A stretch of DNA of 64,000 nucleotides from Acetobacter syzygii (GCF_000964225.1 NZ_BAMZ01000027.1:62001-126000); one strand, 5' to 3'; positions 36,257 through 46,085 are shown, counted from the first letter of the stretch. The notes: generated from the letters alone by a model not told the origin. A program made the numbers and translations.

Positions 36257-36293
36257 CGCGCGATATATGCTCTTAATGAGTATATATCGCGCG
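36257..36293 (-). promoter_or_regulatory. Candidate NrtR operator upstream of nadA
   Basis: Left arm CGCGCGATATATGCTC (36257-36272) and right arm GAGTATATATCGCGCG (36278-36293) match as an inverted repeat at 15 of 16 positions, around TTAAT. It lies between nrtR and nadA, just before the nadA start. The ATAC/GTAT-rich core resembles known NrtR boxes. The TATATA segment may double as the -10 element, so binding would block transcription. Confidence 0.8.
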
Positions 36294-36325
36294 GGCGAAT
36301 TGCAAGAGGCGTGCTCAACACTTTT

Positions 36326-37243
36326 TCAGGAGATGCTGGAAAGAGGCAGGGTGGCGCCTGCCAGATAGCAGTTTTCTGCTGTTTCCGGTGCAAATCTGTA
36401 AAGCTGTGCCGGTCGCCCTTGTGCTGGGGAGTCATATTCGGCTGTACGGTTAACCAGTTTTTGTTGCTGCACCAGCCGCCGGAAGTTCTGTTTGTGCATG
36501 GGGCGGCCAGCCAGAGCTTCCATGGCCTGTTGGAGTTGGAGCAGGGTAAAATGGTGGGGCAACAGATCGAACACAGCGGGCGTATAACGAATTTTGGCGC
36601 GCATTCGTGATAAGGCCGTGGCCAGAATACGCCGGTAGTCGTGGTACATGCTCAGGCCTGGTAATGCTGCACCATTGTGCCATGTTGCTTCTGGTACCAG
36701 TCCCGCCTCCCATAACACTTCATAGCGTTGGAGAGAGAGCTCATCGTTCCATACGTAATCTTCCAGACCAAAAATACTGGCGCATCTTTGCCAGCGTTGT
36801 GTATGGCCTTGTGCCCAGCGTTTTAGCCGTTCAGCAATGGTATGGAGGAGTGAAGCCGATGTTGTGTGGCGTCTATCTTCCCAAGGAAAGTAATCATATA
36901 TCGATTGCGTGTCCAAGGCATGGTCACAAGTCTGGCGAATAAACGCCATGTAGGAAATCTGTACAACTTGGTGTTTTTGTGCGTGGTGTGTGTCTGCAAA
37001 AGTATAAAGCTGTTCTGTATGGCCAAGCTGGAGTCCGGTCTGGCGTTCTACCCAGTTGCGCATACCTTTCTGTAACGAGCGGTGTTCTACTGTAAAGGGA
37101 CCAGAAGGGAAGGCCTGCCCATGATCCAGGGTCAGGATATGCGGCGCATTGTGGTGTATACTGACCAGAACAGCCACAAGCTCTGTCTCGCACAGTACGG
37201 ATTGTGCTGCTGTGGGGGGAAGTGTTTTCTGGTGGTTGATCAT
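36326..37243 (-). CDS. nrtR: NrtR-type NUDIX transcriptional regulator of NAD synthesis
   Basis: 305 residues. The N-terminal half is a NUDIX fold (TELVAVLVSIHHNAPHILTL ... GMRNWVERQTGLQLGHTEQLYTF), but the catalytic Glu residues of the NUDIX box are missing, as in regulators that only sense ligand. The C-terminal half (about 220-290) is a winged helix (FTLLQLQQAMEAL ... QNFRRLVQQQKLV). NrtR proteins bind ADP-ribose or related NAD metabolites and repress NAD genes. Gene order nrtR-nadA-nadC on one strand fits. Start: ATG 37243 chosen over TTG 37252. Confidence 0.88.
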   Translation of the reverse strand: MINHQKTLPPTAAQSVLCETELVAVLVSIHHNAPHILTLDHGQAFPSGPFTVEHRSLQKGMRNWVERQTGLQLGHTEQLYTFADTHHAQKHQVVQISYMAFIRQTCDHALDTQSIYDYFPWEDRRHTTSASLLHTIAERLKRWAQGHTQRWQRCASIFGLEDYVWNDELSLQRYEVLWEAGLVPEATWHNGAALPGLSMYHDYRRILATALSRMRAKIRYTPAVFDLLPHHFTLLQLQQAMEALAGRPMHKQNFRRLVQQQKLVNRTAEYDSPAQGRPAQLYRFAPETAENCYLAGATLPLSSIS

Positions 37244-37361
37244 GTCTGGCAAGCTATTGGCGATGCTGTGTGTTTTATGGGTCTGTCATAAAGTTGATTT
37301 TGCCAGAATAGTCTGTTTTGGCCTCCGATGGCAAAGGGGCTTCGAAGTATTTTTATTGTTC

Positions 37362-39593
37362 TCAATGCTTCAAGGCATTGGTGGGTGGGGTATGGGCTCT
37401 GGAATGCTGCCATCTGCTGGGGAAGGCTGCTAGCCAACGTGGAAAATCCTGAGCAGTCAGTGGTTTGCTGTAAAGATAACCCTGCAAAATATCGCAGCCA
37501 AGTTCCTGTAGTTTTATTTCCTGTTCTTTATGTTCCACACCTTCTGTAACAACTTTGATGCCCAATCGTTTGCCAATATTAATGGCGGCTTCCGCGACAA
37601 CGAGTGAACTGATATTATTTTCAAAATCCTCAATAAAACTACGATCTATTTTAATTTCAGTTAAAGGGATTTGTGCCAGACGGGATAAAGAGGAAAAACC
37701 CGTACCAAAATCATCCATGGAGAGTCCAACGCCAATATTGCGGATGGCAGTCAGATTGGCTGTGGTTTCCGGGTCCTGACGCATCATCACGCTTTCTGTA
37801 ATTTCTATTGTGAGGCGGTGTGGTGCCAGATTATATTTTTTTAGAATGCAAACAATCTGCTCTGGCAAATCTAAGCTACCAAAATGCACCGCAGACATAT
37901 TGACGCTCACAATAGGCACATAAATAGCATTCTGCTCCCATATGGTTATCTGTTCGCAGGATTTCTCCAATGACCATAAGCCTATTGCTTCGATTTGGCC
38001 GGTTTCTTCAGCTATGGGAATAAAAGTGGATGGTGGAATAATACCCAAAGTGGGGTGGTGCCAGCGGCTTAGGGCTTCCACACCGCAGAGCGCGCCACTG
38101 AGTGCGCATATCTGGGGTTGGTAAGCGAGATATAGCTGTTTTTTTTGTAAAGCTTCGCGGAGCGCGGAGCCAATAACAAGCCGTTCGCGGACGCTACTGT
38201 TCGCACCTTTTCCAAAAAAACGGAAGCTGCCACGCGCCTGTTTTTTGGCTTGTCGCATAGCAATTTCCGAAGCTGCCAGTATATCTTCTACTGTGTTTCC
38301 ATCACTTGGGTAAAAACTGATGCCAATGCTCAAAGATGTAATAAAATCCCGCCCCTGAATTTTGATCGGTTCATGGGTAATATGGTTTAGGTTATGGGCT
38401 AGTGCACAGGCTTTTTTACGATCTGCGTCTGGGAGAATAACAACAAAATCATCCCCACCTAAACGGGCGACCAAATGATGATTATGGCAAAATGCCGCAA
38501 TACGCCGGGCAATGGTCTGTAATAGAATATCTCCATTATGGTACCCCATAACATTATTTACATCCTGCAACAGATCAATATCGAGTATAAGGATTGCAAA
38601 AGGAGTCTGAGTTGCTTGGGCCAGCATTTGTCTGAGATGGGTAGTCAGAGCTGTCCGGTTTAAAAGGCCAGTGAGTGAATCAAGTGCGTTGAATTGATTT
38701 CTTTTTTGTATTTTTTTCTCATTTTCGATAATTGCAACGCACGATGGACTGCAGCCTAAAAGGATTTTTTGTGAGCAATCAGTGATCTGTTCATTTTTGT
38801 ATGAAAAAATAGAAAAAATCCCGATAACATTTTTATGGTTATCGTAAAGACCTATTGCCTGGCAGTTTTGGAATTTAGTAGAGCCAGTTGAGGTGTTGTG
38901 TTTGTCCCATATAAGTTGGCGGGCAAAGAGCGGATTTACACCAAGGCTCTGAATATCAGATGGACTTAAGGTTGCATGGTTAAGGCCAAGAAGTTCATCA
39001 TCTGGAACATGTGGTGCTGATAGAATAGAGATACTGCCACTGATTGAAATCTGTAAAAGAATTGCTAGAGTACCGGGTACCAGTTGTTCTACTTTATGGC
39101 AGAGCATATTGGCGATATTCTGTATGTCGGTATGGTCTGCGAGAGCTTTAAAAACATCGTTCTGAATGGTCACGATCTTACGGCAGTAAAATACCTCCGT
39201 AACATCCTTAATAAAAATCATATAATAGCGCTTATGGTTGATACCGATAAGAGCCGATGAAAGTGAAATTTCTGCTATTACATCATCACCATTGCTACGT
39301 GTAAAAGTTATTTCGTGACCTGTTCTGGGAAGATGGTCAACTTGATCGCTCAGATGCTGTTTTGTATCATATTGATGGTTTAAATATTTCTGCAGTGGAA
39401 GCAGGCAATCCACGGGATGTCCCAAAACTGAGGATGCGGCACAGCCCCAGAGGTTTTCTGCTGCACCGTTGAAAAATACGATCCTATTTTGATCATCAAT
39501 AATCATGACACCATCAGTCGCCTGCTCAAGCATGTTGGCATAGAAAGTATCTGTATTAAGAGATGAGAAGAGCAGGTCTGAAAATTCTGACAT
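37362..39593 (-). CDS. PAS-GGDEF-EAL c-di-GMP turnover protein
   Basis: 743 residues, no membrane helix. A PAS domain covers about 17-130 (ATDGVMIIDDQNRIVFFNGAA), then a GAF-like region (about 140-290), a GGDEF domain whose motif reads G379-G-D-D-F, and an EAL domain with E506-A-L, NMSAVHF, EITESVMM, MDDFGTGFSSL and KIDRSF. The EAL residues are intact, so phosphodiesterase activity is likely; GGDDF lacks the usual Glu but variants of this kind can work or act as GTP sensors. No RxxD inhibitory site precedes it. The layout resembles the oxygen-sensing PDE of cellulose-producing acetic acid bacteria. Confidence 0.9.
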   Translation of the reverse strand: MSEFSDLLFSSLNTDTFYANMLEQATDGVMIIDDQNRIVFFNGAAENLWGCAASSVLGHPVDCLLPLQKYLNHQYDTKQHLSDQVDHLPRTGHEITFTRSNGDDVIAEISLSSALIGINHKRYYMIFIKDVTEVFYCRKIVTIQNDVFKALADHTDIQNIANMLCHKVEQLVPGTLAILLQISISGSISILSAPHVPDDELLGLNHATLSPSDIQSLGVNPLFARQLIWDKHNTSTGSTKFQNCQAIGLYDNHKNVIGIFSIFSYKNEQITDCSQKILLGCSPSCVAIIENEKKIQKRNQFNALDSLTGLLNRTALTTHLRQMLAQATQTPFAILILDIDLLQDVNNVMGYHNGDILLQTIARRIAAFCHNHHLVARLGGDDFVVILPDADRKKACALAHNLNHITHEPIKIQGRDFITSLSIGISFYPSDGNTVEDILAASEIAMRQAKKQARGSFRFFGKGANSSVRERLVIGSALREALQKKQLYLAYQPQICALSGALCGVEALSRWHHPTLGIIPPSTFIPIAEETGQIEAIGLWSLEKSCEQITIWEQNAIYVPIVSVNMSAVHFGSLDLPEQIVCILKKYNLAPHRLTIEITESVMMRQDPETTANLTAIRNIGVGLSMDDFGTGFSSLSRLAQIPLTEIKIDRSFIEDFENNISSLVVAEAAINIGKRLGIKVVTEGVEHKEQEIKLQELGCDILQGYLYSKPLTAQDFPRWLAAFPSRWQHSRAHTPPTNALKH

Positions 39594-40105
39594 GATTTTA
39601 ATCTTTAATATAAGGCGGGAAGAGCGAGGTCCTCAGGAAGATGGCGCCAGATTTTTACAAACGGGATAGGAGGAGTTGTGCTGATGGTATGAAGTGTAGA
39701 AAAATTTTAGATGTTATATAAAAAAGAACACACGCATTGATGAGTATAAACAAGAAAAATTGGTCATTTTTAAGAAGAGCGTTTCTTAAAGAAGAGTTCA
39801 TGGCGCACAATTCCTCTTGTTTTTGGGCAGTTACATTATTAAAAAACACCTAAAAAATTTATGGGTGTTAGTTTTTACACAATATTGCGGAAAACAGGCC
39901 TTGAACGAAAGCTTATAGTGTTTCTTCTGGTCTATAAATCACAATTATGTTACTTACTATATATTGGCTTTGTTTGTTTTTAATAGACAGAAAAAATGAG
40001 TCTTTTTGCAAATATTCATCTGGATTTTCTGTATTTTTTTCTCATCCTAGATGCAGAATCGTATGGTATGGGTGCGATATTCGAGCGGTAGGTGATCTGA
40101 GATCA
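39594..40105. other. AT-rich intergenic region
   Basis: 512 bases, clearly AT-richer than its surroundings, between divergent genes. It holds an 8-bp hairpin, TTTAAGAA (39769-39776) with TTCTTAAA (39783-39790), and a 64-codon minus-strand frame (39655-39849) with one hydrophobic stretch that I do not consider a supported gene. Confidence 0.5.
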
Positions 40106-40429
40106 ATGAAAATGATTTTGATTTTTGGCGCGGCGGCACTCGCGGAAATTGGTGGGTGTTTTGCATTCTGGTCCTGGCTACGACTGGGCAGGAATTTTTT
40201 GTGGATTTTACCGGGTTGTGGCTTTCTTTTGCTCTTTGCTTACCTGTTGACTCTGGTTGATTCGCCTGCTGCTGGTCGTGTCTATGCTGCATATGGTGGC
40301 ATTTATATAACTGTTGCTATTTTTTGGTTGTGGTTTGTGGAAGGAGTGTGCCCGGATCGGTGGGATTGGGTGGGTGCTATTTTTTGTTTAATTGGGGCGG
40401 CTATTATTTTGTTTGCACCACATTCGTAA
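40106..40429 (+). CDS. YnfA family small membrane protein
   Basis: 107 residues with four membrane helices: [60 protein letters not shown] and [17 protein letters not shown]. This is the UPF0060/YnfA pattern, related to small multidrug resistance exporters; no substrate is established. Start: ATG 40106; the frame is open upstream to 39947 but the additional part is unlike the family. The tpm gene follows after 22 bases. Confidence 0.9.
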   Translation: MKMILIFGAAALAEIGGCFAFWSWLRLGRNFLWILPGCGFLLLFAYLLTLVDSPAAGRVYAAYGGIYITVAIFWLWFVEGVCPDRWDWVGAIFCLIGAAIILFAPHS

Positions 40430-40451
40430 TGATAATGGATTGTGTATTAGT

Positions 40452-41111
40452 ATGAACGCAGAATTCTGGCTTGAAAAATGGTCTCGGAACGAAATTGGGT
40501 TTCATGCCCAACATCCTCACAAAGGATTGGTTGAGTATTTTTCTACCATATGCGCGCAGCCCATCGGGCATGTGTTTGTACCATTGTGTGGAAAAACGCT
40601 TGATATACAATGGCTGCTCAATAAAGGGTTTCGGGTCACGGGCGTTGAATTAAGCCTTTTGGCTGTTGAGCAACTGTTTGCAGAATTAGGTGTTCATCCA
40701 GTGATCTCCCCTGTATCTGCCAAGGTGGTTATGTTCGAAGGAGGGGGACTTAAGGTTTTTGTGGCAGATATTTTTTCTGTGAGTGCTGCCATGCTCGGTT
40801 CGGTAGATATTGTGTATGATCGGGCGGCGTTGGTCGCCTTACCACAAGATATCCGTGTACGGTATGCCAAACATCTTATGGCGATTACCAGATGTGCAAC
40901 ACAGTTTCTAATTTGTGTGGAGTATGATCAATGCCGGTTATCTGGTCCACCATTCGCTGTGATGGCTCAGGATATTGCTGATTACTATGCTCCATATTAC
41001 GAGATCACGAGCATTGAACGAGAGCCTGTTGAGCGGGGCATAAAAGGCCGGGAGCCAGGTTATGAGCATATCTGGTTGTTATGTCCCCTGAATGACAGGG
41101 CGGAAAAATAA
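40452..41111 (+). CDS. tpm: Thiopurine S-methyltransferase family protein
   Basis: 219 residues. FWLEKWSRNEIGFH, VFVPLCGKTLDIQWLLNKG and VTGVELSLLAVEQLF are the TPMT signatures including the S-adenosylmethionine site, and the C-terminal GYEHIWLL fits. Bacterial members methylate thiopurines, selenite or tellurite. Start: ATG 40452, not the upstream frame opening at 40392 inside ynfA. Co-transcription with ynfA is likely, so a small exporter paired with a detoxifying methyltransferase is a reasonable reading. Confidence 0.9.
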   Translation: MNAEFWLEKWSRNEIGFHAQHPHKGLVEYFSTICAQPIGHVFVPLCGKTLDIQWLLNKGFRVTGVELSLLAVEQLFAELGVHPVISPVSAKVVMFEGGGLKVFVADIFSVSAAMLGSVDIVYDRAALVALPQDIRVRYAKHLMAITRCATQFLICVEYDQCRLSGPPFAVMAQDIADYYAPYYEITSIEREPVERGIKGREPGYEHIWLLCPLNDRAEK

Positions 41112-41219
41112 AATCCAGTCAAAATTTAACTTTTTTCTCGTTTGTAGAGTCTGTTAAAATCGCAAAATTTTTTAGAATATTTAATTGTTAAAAAATATTT
41201 TGGTTTGTTTTTAAAAAAT

Positions 41220-44153
41220 ATGGAGAATTGGAGGAAACTGTATTATAAAAATGACAAGAATTTTTGTAAATTCCAGAATATGGTCCTGCGCGTGAGCACA
41301 TCTTCTTTTTCCGTTTTTGGGTTGGTTCTCAAAAATACAAAAAAACGGATCAGGAGTGTGCTGAACTATGCTTTGCCAGTTGCATTTGTTGCCGTTTGTG
41401 GCACGGCCATTGAGTTTGATGAATATCAGCACGCTGTGACTGATGTAAATGAGGCAGCGCGCCGGGATAGTCAGGCTTATGCCAATCTGATTATGGAGCG
41501 GTTGGATACACGTTTTACAGAGTTGGATATGGCTTTAGCGGCATTGCGTGGGCCGGATGACCGGACAGCCCCTTTGTCGCCTCAGGTAGAGTTGTCACTG
41601 CGGCATTATCTGCTTTCTCGCCCAACATACCTGACGTTTAGCGTTCTGGGAGCCGATGGGGAAAGTATACAATGGTCAACATCGCCTCGTAAAAAATCTT
41701 TGGCTGCACCATTAAGGAATTTTTCTATTATTCCTAAAATGCCCAATCATTTTTTAGGGTCTGTTCATTATTCTGAAAATCTGGGAACTGTTGTTCTTCC
41801 CATGCGTGTGCGGGAAAAAGATGATAGTAAAACAGGATTTTTCCTAGGATCTCCCTACCGTCTGAGCAGGTTTCTGGATGAACAGGATCTGCCATCAGAT
41901 TACCGAAAGTGGGAGTTTGTGGTTGTAGATACCCGCAATGGGCAATCTCTTACGCATTTATTGCGAATGCAGGATCAGGTAGATCCTTTGTCGTCCATAA
42001 AACCAGAGATGGTCGCGCAGGCTCCTGTTCCGGGGTATCCTTTTGTTGTTCAGGTCTTGGTTTCCTCCTCCCGCGTGTGGCGCAATTATACCCAGCAGGC
42101 GCTTGCCCGCTGGAGTGTGGAAGCACTGATTCTGGCGCTGTTGGTGATTGCGGGTGAATTTTTAATTCGGCGGCGTGACCGGGAGCAAATGGTCCACCTG
42201 CGCAGATTGACTGATTTTAACATGTTCATGGCGCAGGCGAGCCAATGTGCTAGCCAAGCCAATAATGAAGCGCAGCTTTTGCAAGAAATCTGCGATATGG
42301 CAATACGTTATGCTCATTTTAAAATTGCCCTGATCGCCCAGCCGGATGAGACCCAACGTTTTCGTATGCTCGCCATAAGTGGTGCGCAAACGTATATGGA
42401 AAATGTTGTTATTTCCGCACGAGCGGATGTGCCTGAAGGGCAGGGCACAATTGGGCAGGTATGGCGATCAGGACATCCAATTTTCAATGCGTCTTTTTTA
42501 AATAATGCTACCTTGGCTCCGTGGAAAGAACGGGCGCTTGGGCTAGGGTTGCGTTCCAATACAGCTCTTCCTATTTACCGGGATGGAAAAGTCTGGGCTG
42601 TTTTTAGCGTTTATCATGAAAAATCCGATATTTTTGATGATCAGGTCCAGATTTTGCTCAAAGAAATCTGCATTAATATTTCTATGGGACTGGACAGGAT
42701 TTATAGCCAGCAACTCAGGTCCGCATTGCTGGATAATTCGGTTGTCGGTATTTTACTTGTTCAAGATAGAATTGTGCAAATGACCAATTCTTATGCGACC
42801 CACATGTTAGGTATGCCATCTGGTGCGCTGGTTGGAAAATCAACAGCGTCTCTTTACGCAGATCACGGTGAATTCAAACGTATTGCAGAATGTTATGCGC
42901 AGCTTGCGCAAAACCGGGAAGTGCGCATAGAGGGGGTACGTCTTGCGCGGGCAGATGGACAAATCCTGATCGCAGATTGTTCTGGTGTTCAGTTATCCGA
43001 CCTGCATAACAATATTTCAGTATGGACGCTGGAAGATGTTACCAGTCGGGATATGGCGCGGCGTCTTTACCATGCGCTGGTCAACGCGGCCGATGCTGCC
43101 TTGCTTGCAACAGATGCAGAGGAACTGTGTAGTCGCGCCTGTGCCGACCTGGTGCGTGATACACTTTTTCATGCCGTTTGGATTGGTCGTGTACATGCAA
43201 CAGGGCAGTTGGAAGTTGTGTCTCGCGCAGGGGAGGGCACGGAAGGTATTGAACAGATTAACCAGTGCATGGGGGATTACTGTAGCCCAAGCCTGTCTCT
43301 TGTGGTTATGCGTGCGTGGAAAGAGAGAAGTCTTGTTTACAGCAATGATGAATTGAGTGAGCAGGCAAATAATCCGTGTTTTGATTTTATTCGTGATAAT
43401 AACTGGCGTGCAGTGTTGTCCACGCCTCTTTGGCGCGGTGATCAAATATGGGCGATTATGACTTTTACATCCCCACTGGCGCATGTGTTTGACGAGCAGA
43501 GTATTGCCTTGTGCAAACGGGTTGCCAGTCTGCTTGGACATGCGTTGGATAAGCTGGATGTCAAACACCGTATTGAATGCCTGCAGGAGCAAGAAGCCCA
43601 GCGGGCACGCCATGATGTGCTGACAGGTTTGCCAAACCGTCTGGCTCTTGCCGAATATCTGCCTCAGGCTCTCGCGCGTGCCCAGCGCTATAATACCAGC
43701 GTGGCTATTGGTCTGATTGATCTGGATGGTTTTAAACAGGTGAATGATACATATGGGCATGAGGCTGGGGATAGGCTTTTACAGCAGCTGGGCGAACGAT
43801 TGCAGGCGTTGCTACGCCAGACAGATTACATTGCCAGACTGGGAGGTGATGAGTTTGTTGTTGTGCTGGAAGGGCTGGTAATGACAGAGGTGGCTGCACA
43901 GGTGGAAGCTGTTATGAACACATTACATGGAGCGGTTGAACAACCTTTTCCTGTTCATGAGGGCACAACGGCTGGTGTGGGCATGAGCGTTGGATTGGCT
44001 CTTTATCCACAAGACGGCACAGAAGTTGAACATCTGTTAAAACGTGCCGATATGGCGATGTACCGTGCAAAACAAAATAAAAAAACACGAGAAAAATGGT
44101 GGTTTTTAGCCAACCATCTGGGGGACGAGTCTCCATCCACGCCTACGGTATAG
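41220..44153 (+). CDS. Membrane multi-sensor diguanylate cyclase (two GAF, PAS, GGDEF)
   Basis: About 977 residues. Two membrane helices (about 48-66 and 297-316) enclose a periplasmic sensor region of about 230 residues. Cytoplasmic order: GAF (about 345-480), PAS-like (about 500-600), a second GAF (about 615-770) and GGDEF with G875-G-D-E-F preceded by RQTD, an intact RxxD inhibitory site. No EAL domain, so it should make c-di-GMP and be product-inhibited. Start is uncertain: ATG 41220 chosen; TTG 41205 and ATG 41280 are in frame, none with a clear ribosome binding site. The second GAF plus GGDEF is very similar to the protein at 61483. Confidence 0.9.
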   Translation: MENWRKLYYKNDKNFCKFQNMVLRVSTSSFSVFGLVLKNTKKRIRSVLNYALPVAFVAVCGTAIEFDEYQHAVTDVNEAARRDSQAYANLIMERLDTRFTELDMALAALRGPDDRTAPLSPQVELSLRHYLLSRPTYLTFSVLGADGESIQWSTSPRKKSLAAPLRNFSIIPKMPNHFLGSVHYSENLGTVVLPMRVREKDDSKTGFFLGSPYRLSRFLDEQDLPSDYRKWEFVVVDTRNGQSLTHLLRMQDQVDPLSSIKPEMVAQAPVPGYPFVVQVLVSSSRVWRNYTQQALARWSVEALILALLVIAGEFLIRRRDREQMVHLRRLTDFNMFMAQASQCASQANNEAQLLQEICDMAIRYAHFKIALIAQPDETQRFRMLAISGAQTYMENVVISARADVPEGQGTIGQVWRSGHPIFNASFLNNATLAPWKERALGLGLRSNTALPIYRDGKVWAVFSVYHEKSDIFDDQVQILLKEICINISMGLDRIYSQQLRSALLDNSVVGILLVQDRIVQMTNSYATHMLGMPSGALVGKSTASLYADHGEFKRIAECYAQLAQNREVRIEGVRLARADGQILIADCSGVQLSDLHNNISVWTLEDVTSRDMARRLYHALVNAADAALLATDAEELCSRACADLVRDTLFHAVWIGRVHATGQLEVVSRAGEGTEGIEQINQCMGDYCSPSLSLVVMRAWKERSLVYSNDELSEQANNPCFDFIRDNNWRAVLSTPLWRGDQIWAIMTFTSPLAHVFDEQSIALCKRVASLLGHALDKLDVKHRIECLQEQEAQRARHDVLTGLPNRLALAEYLPQALARAQRYNTSVAIGLIDLDGFKQVNDTYGHEAGDRLLQQLGERLQALLRQTDYIARLGGDEFVVVLEGLVMTEVAAQVEAVMNTLHGAVEQPFPVHEGTTAGVGMSVGLALYPQDGTEVEHLLKRADMAMYRAKQNKKTREKWWFLANHLGDESPSTPTV

Positions 44154-44360
44154 TCGTGATCTACTCATGTACAATTTTTTTGCTTGGAGACCTGCTGGGT
44201 GGGTGTGGGTCTTATCTGGTCGTGAGGGAGCTGATTGATTGAAAAATCGGATGCCAGAAATATACAAAGAAAATTACGTTTTACTTTGTAAGGATGTATC
44301 CGTATTGCTACCAAATACTATCCTGCACACAGGACTTTTCTAACAGATATAGCGGCTTCA

Positions 44361-45311
44361 ATGGATACCAAGACTCTTTTTTCTGGCATGGCGTTAGCTT
44401 TTGGAGCGTATGCGTCTTTTTCTATAAGTGACGCATTTTCCAAATTGCTGGCAGGTCAGCTTGACCCATTTGAAGTGGCATTTTCGGGCGGACTTTTTGG
44501 TTTTCTTATTTTGCCATTTATCCGCCGTCCGGGTGAATCCTATCTGGATATCGTAAGGCCACAGCTATGGGGTATGTGGCTGTTGCGGGCAGGGTGTGTT
44601 TTTGCCGCGACTGCTGCCAGTGTGGAAGCATTTATGCTGCTACCAATGCCAGAAGCTTTTTCGCTTATGTTTCTGATGCCATTGTTCGTGACAATCTTGT
44701 CCGTTGTGTTGCTGAAAGAAAAAGTAACACTCTGGGCATGGTTGGCGGTTGTACTGGGATTTGTAGGGGTTCTGATTGTACTGCGTCCGGGTTTTAGGGC
44801 ACTACACTGGGGACATTTGTGTGCGCTGATAGCAGCATTTGCCAATGCAGGCAGCGTAATTGCCTACCGTCTGGCTGATAAGGAACGAACCCGGTTATCC
44901 CTGTTTGGTTCAAGCCTGATTGGTCCGCTGGTTGGGAATGGACTGATTATGGGGCTCCATGCACAGTGGCCTGCTACCACAACCGCGTGGGTTTTCCTTT
45001 TCGGTTACGGTTTTCTGGCAGCGTTGGGGCAATTGATGATGATGATGGCGACCGCCCGCGCTCCAGCTAATCGTGTGGCTTTGCCTCAGTACAGCCAGAT
45101 GGTGTGGGGGGTAGCGTTGAGCTACCTTGTCTTTCATCAACCTTTGGATGGCTGGACATTTGTGGGTATTATCGTGCTCATGTCATCAGGTATTCTCAAC
45201 TGGGTAAGGCAGAGAATTCGCTACGAACGAATGGCCATGAAGGAACGTATGGCCCGGCGCAAAGCCCGTAAGGCGGATAAAGCAGGGAAGACCAATCAAC
45301 TGGCGGGGTGA
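44361..45311 (+). CDS. EamA/DMT family transporter
   Basis: 316 residues with ten predicted membrane helices in two EamA repeats (about 8-142 and 155-285). MLLPMPEAFSLMFLMPLFVTILSVVLLKEKV and the matching C-terminal QYSQMVWGVALSYLVFHQPL are the repeat ends. The tail is very basic (RMARRKARKADKAGK). Family members export metabolites or amino acids; no substrate can be given. It is convergent with the unknown gene downstream. Confidence 0.87.
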   Translation: MDTKTLFSGMALAFGAYASFSISDAFSKLLAGQLDPFEVAFSGGLFGFLILPFIRRPGESYLDIVRPQLWGMWLLRAGCVFAATAASVEAFMLLPMPEAFSLMFLMPLFVTILSVVLLKEKVTLWAWLAVVLGFVGVLIVLRPGFRALHWGHLCALIAAFANAGSVIAYRLADKERTRLSLFGSSLIGPLVGNGLIMGLHAQWPATTTAWVFLFGYGFLAALGQLMMMMATARAPANRVALPQYSQMVWGVALSYLVFHQPLDGWTFVGIIVLMSSGILNWVRQRIRYERMAMKERMARRKARKADKAGKTNQLAG

Positions 45312-45344
45312 TTCTTCCCTATAGCGCATGGTTGGGCCAGATTA

Positions 45345-46085
45345 TCAGTTTTCCAGGATTTTTGAGCCAAAGATTGCTGATTGCACAATAAGTGTCATGG
45401 CTGTGCGTGCAGGCATGACATTGAACATGGTGTTGAACAATAAGCCGGTTGCTACATTTATGGCGGTGCTCCACAAATGTTTGGGGAGCGGGCCGTAGGG
45501 GCCGGGTTTATCTGGGTAATTCTGCAAAAAAATGGGTTCTATATAAACCCACATAGCTTCCCGTAGATCTTCGACGGAAATAAGAGGACTAAAATCAGCA
45601 GAAACGTCGGGTTTTCCTTCGTTTGCGGTGCCCAGTCTGCTGGCAACACAGGCAAACTGTTCGTTAACATCTGGCAAATCTTGCGCCGTGCAGCCTTTTT
45701 GTAAGGCTGGACCGGTCAGACATGGCCAGAGCCCAGGATTATGGAGGGTAGCATCTCCTTCAATCAGAAGCTGGTTTAATTGCTCACCGAACAGAAAAGT
45801 TCTCCCCCCGGCAAGTGTGTGGGCCATCATATCCTGCTCTGGGCGTAATCCGTCCTGAATTAAGGCAAACAGGCTGGTCTGGGTGGCAAAGCCGCACACA
45901 CTACCCAGTGCAGCAAAGAGTGTGGGTGTGTGTACCCGTCGGTTGTCATCCTGCAATGGGCGGGGAAAGTTTCGCACAAGTTCTGTGGTGACGAGGTTGA
46001 GTAATGCAGCTTCGGGAAAATCTTTCCAAATGGTGTTTGTTGCACCGTTTGTCGGGTGTTCCGGGGTCGGGGTGGTGGTGGACAT
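45345..46085 (-). CDS. Conserved-looking protein of unknown function
   Basis: 246 residues, not recognised. No signal peptide or clear membrane helix. The codon usage resembles the neighbours and no other frame of this length competes. The centre contains LAGGRTFLFGEQLNQLLIEGD, and a Cys-containing stretch (WPCLTGPALQKGCTAQ) follows. The C-terminal third (LWSTAINVATGLLFNTMFNVMP, then MTLIVQSAIFG) is hydrophobic enough to pack in a helical core. Convergent with EamA. Confidence 0.7.
   Translation of the reverse strand: MSTTTPTPEHPTNGATNTIWKDFPEAALLNLVTTELVRNFPRPLQDDNRRVHTPTLFAALGSVCGFATQTSLFALIQDGLRPEQDMMAHTLAGGRTFLFGEQLNQLLIEGDATLHNPGLWPCLTGPALQKGCTAQDLPDVNEQFACVASRLGTANEGKPDVSADFSPLISVEDLREAMWVYIEPIFLQNYPDKPGPYGPLPKHLWSTAINVATGLLFNTMFNVMPARTAMTLIVQSAIFGSKILEN

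Noticed and set aside
39655-39849. 64-codon frame with one hydrophobic segment
   Set aside because: It lies in AT-rich intergenic DNA, where short hydrophobic frames arise easily; no supporting start site.
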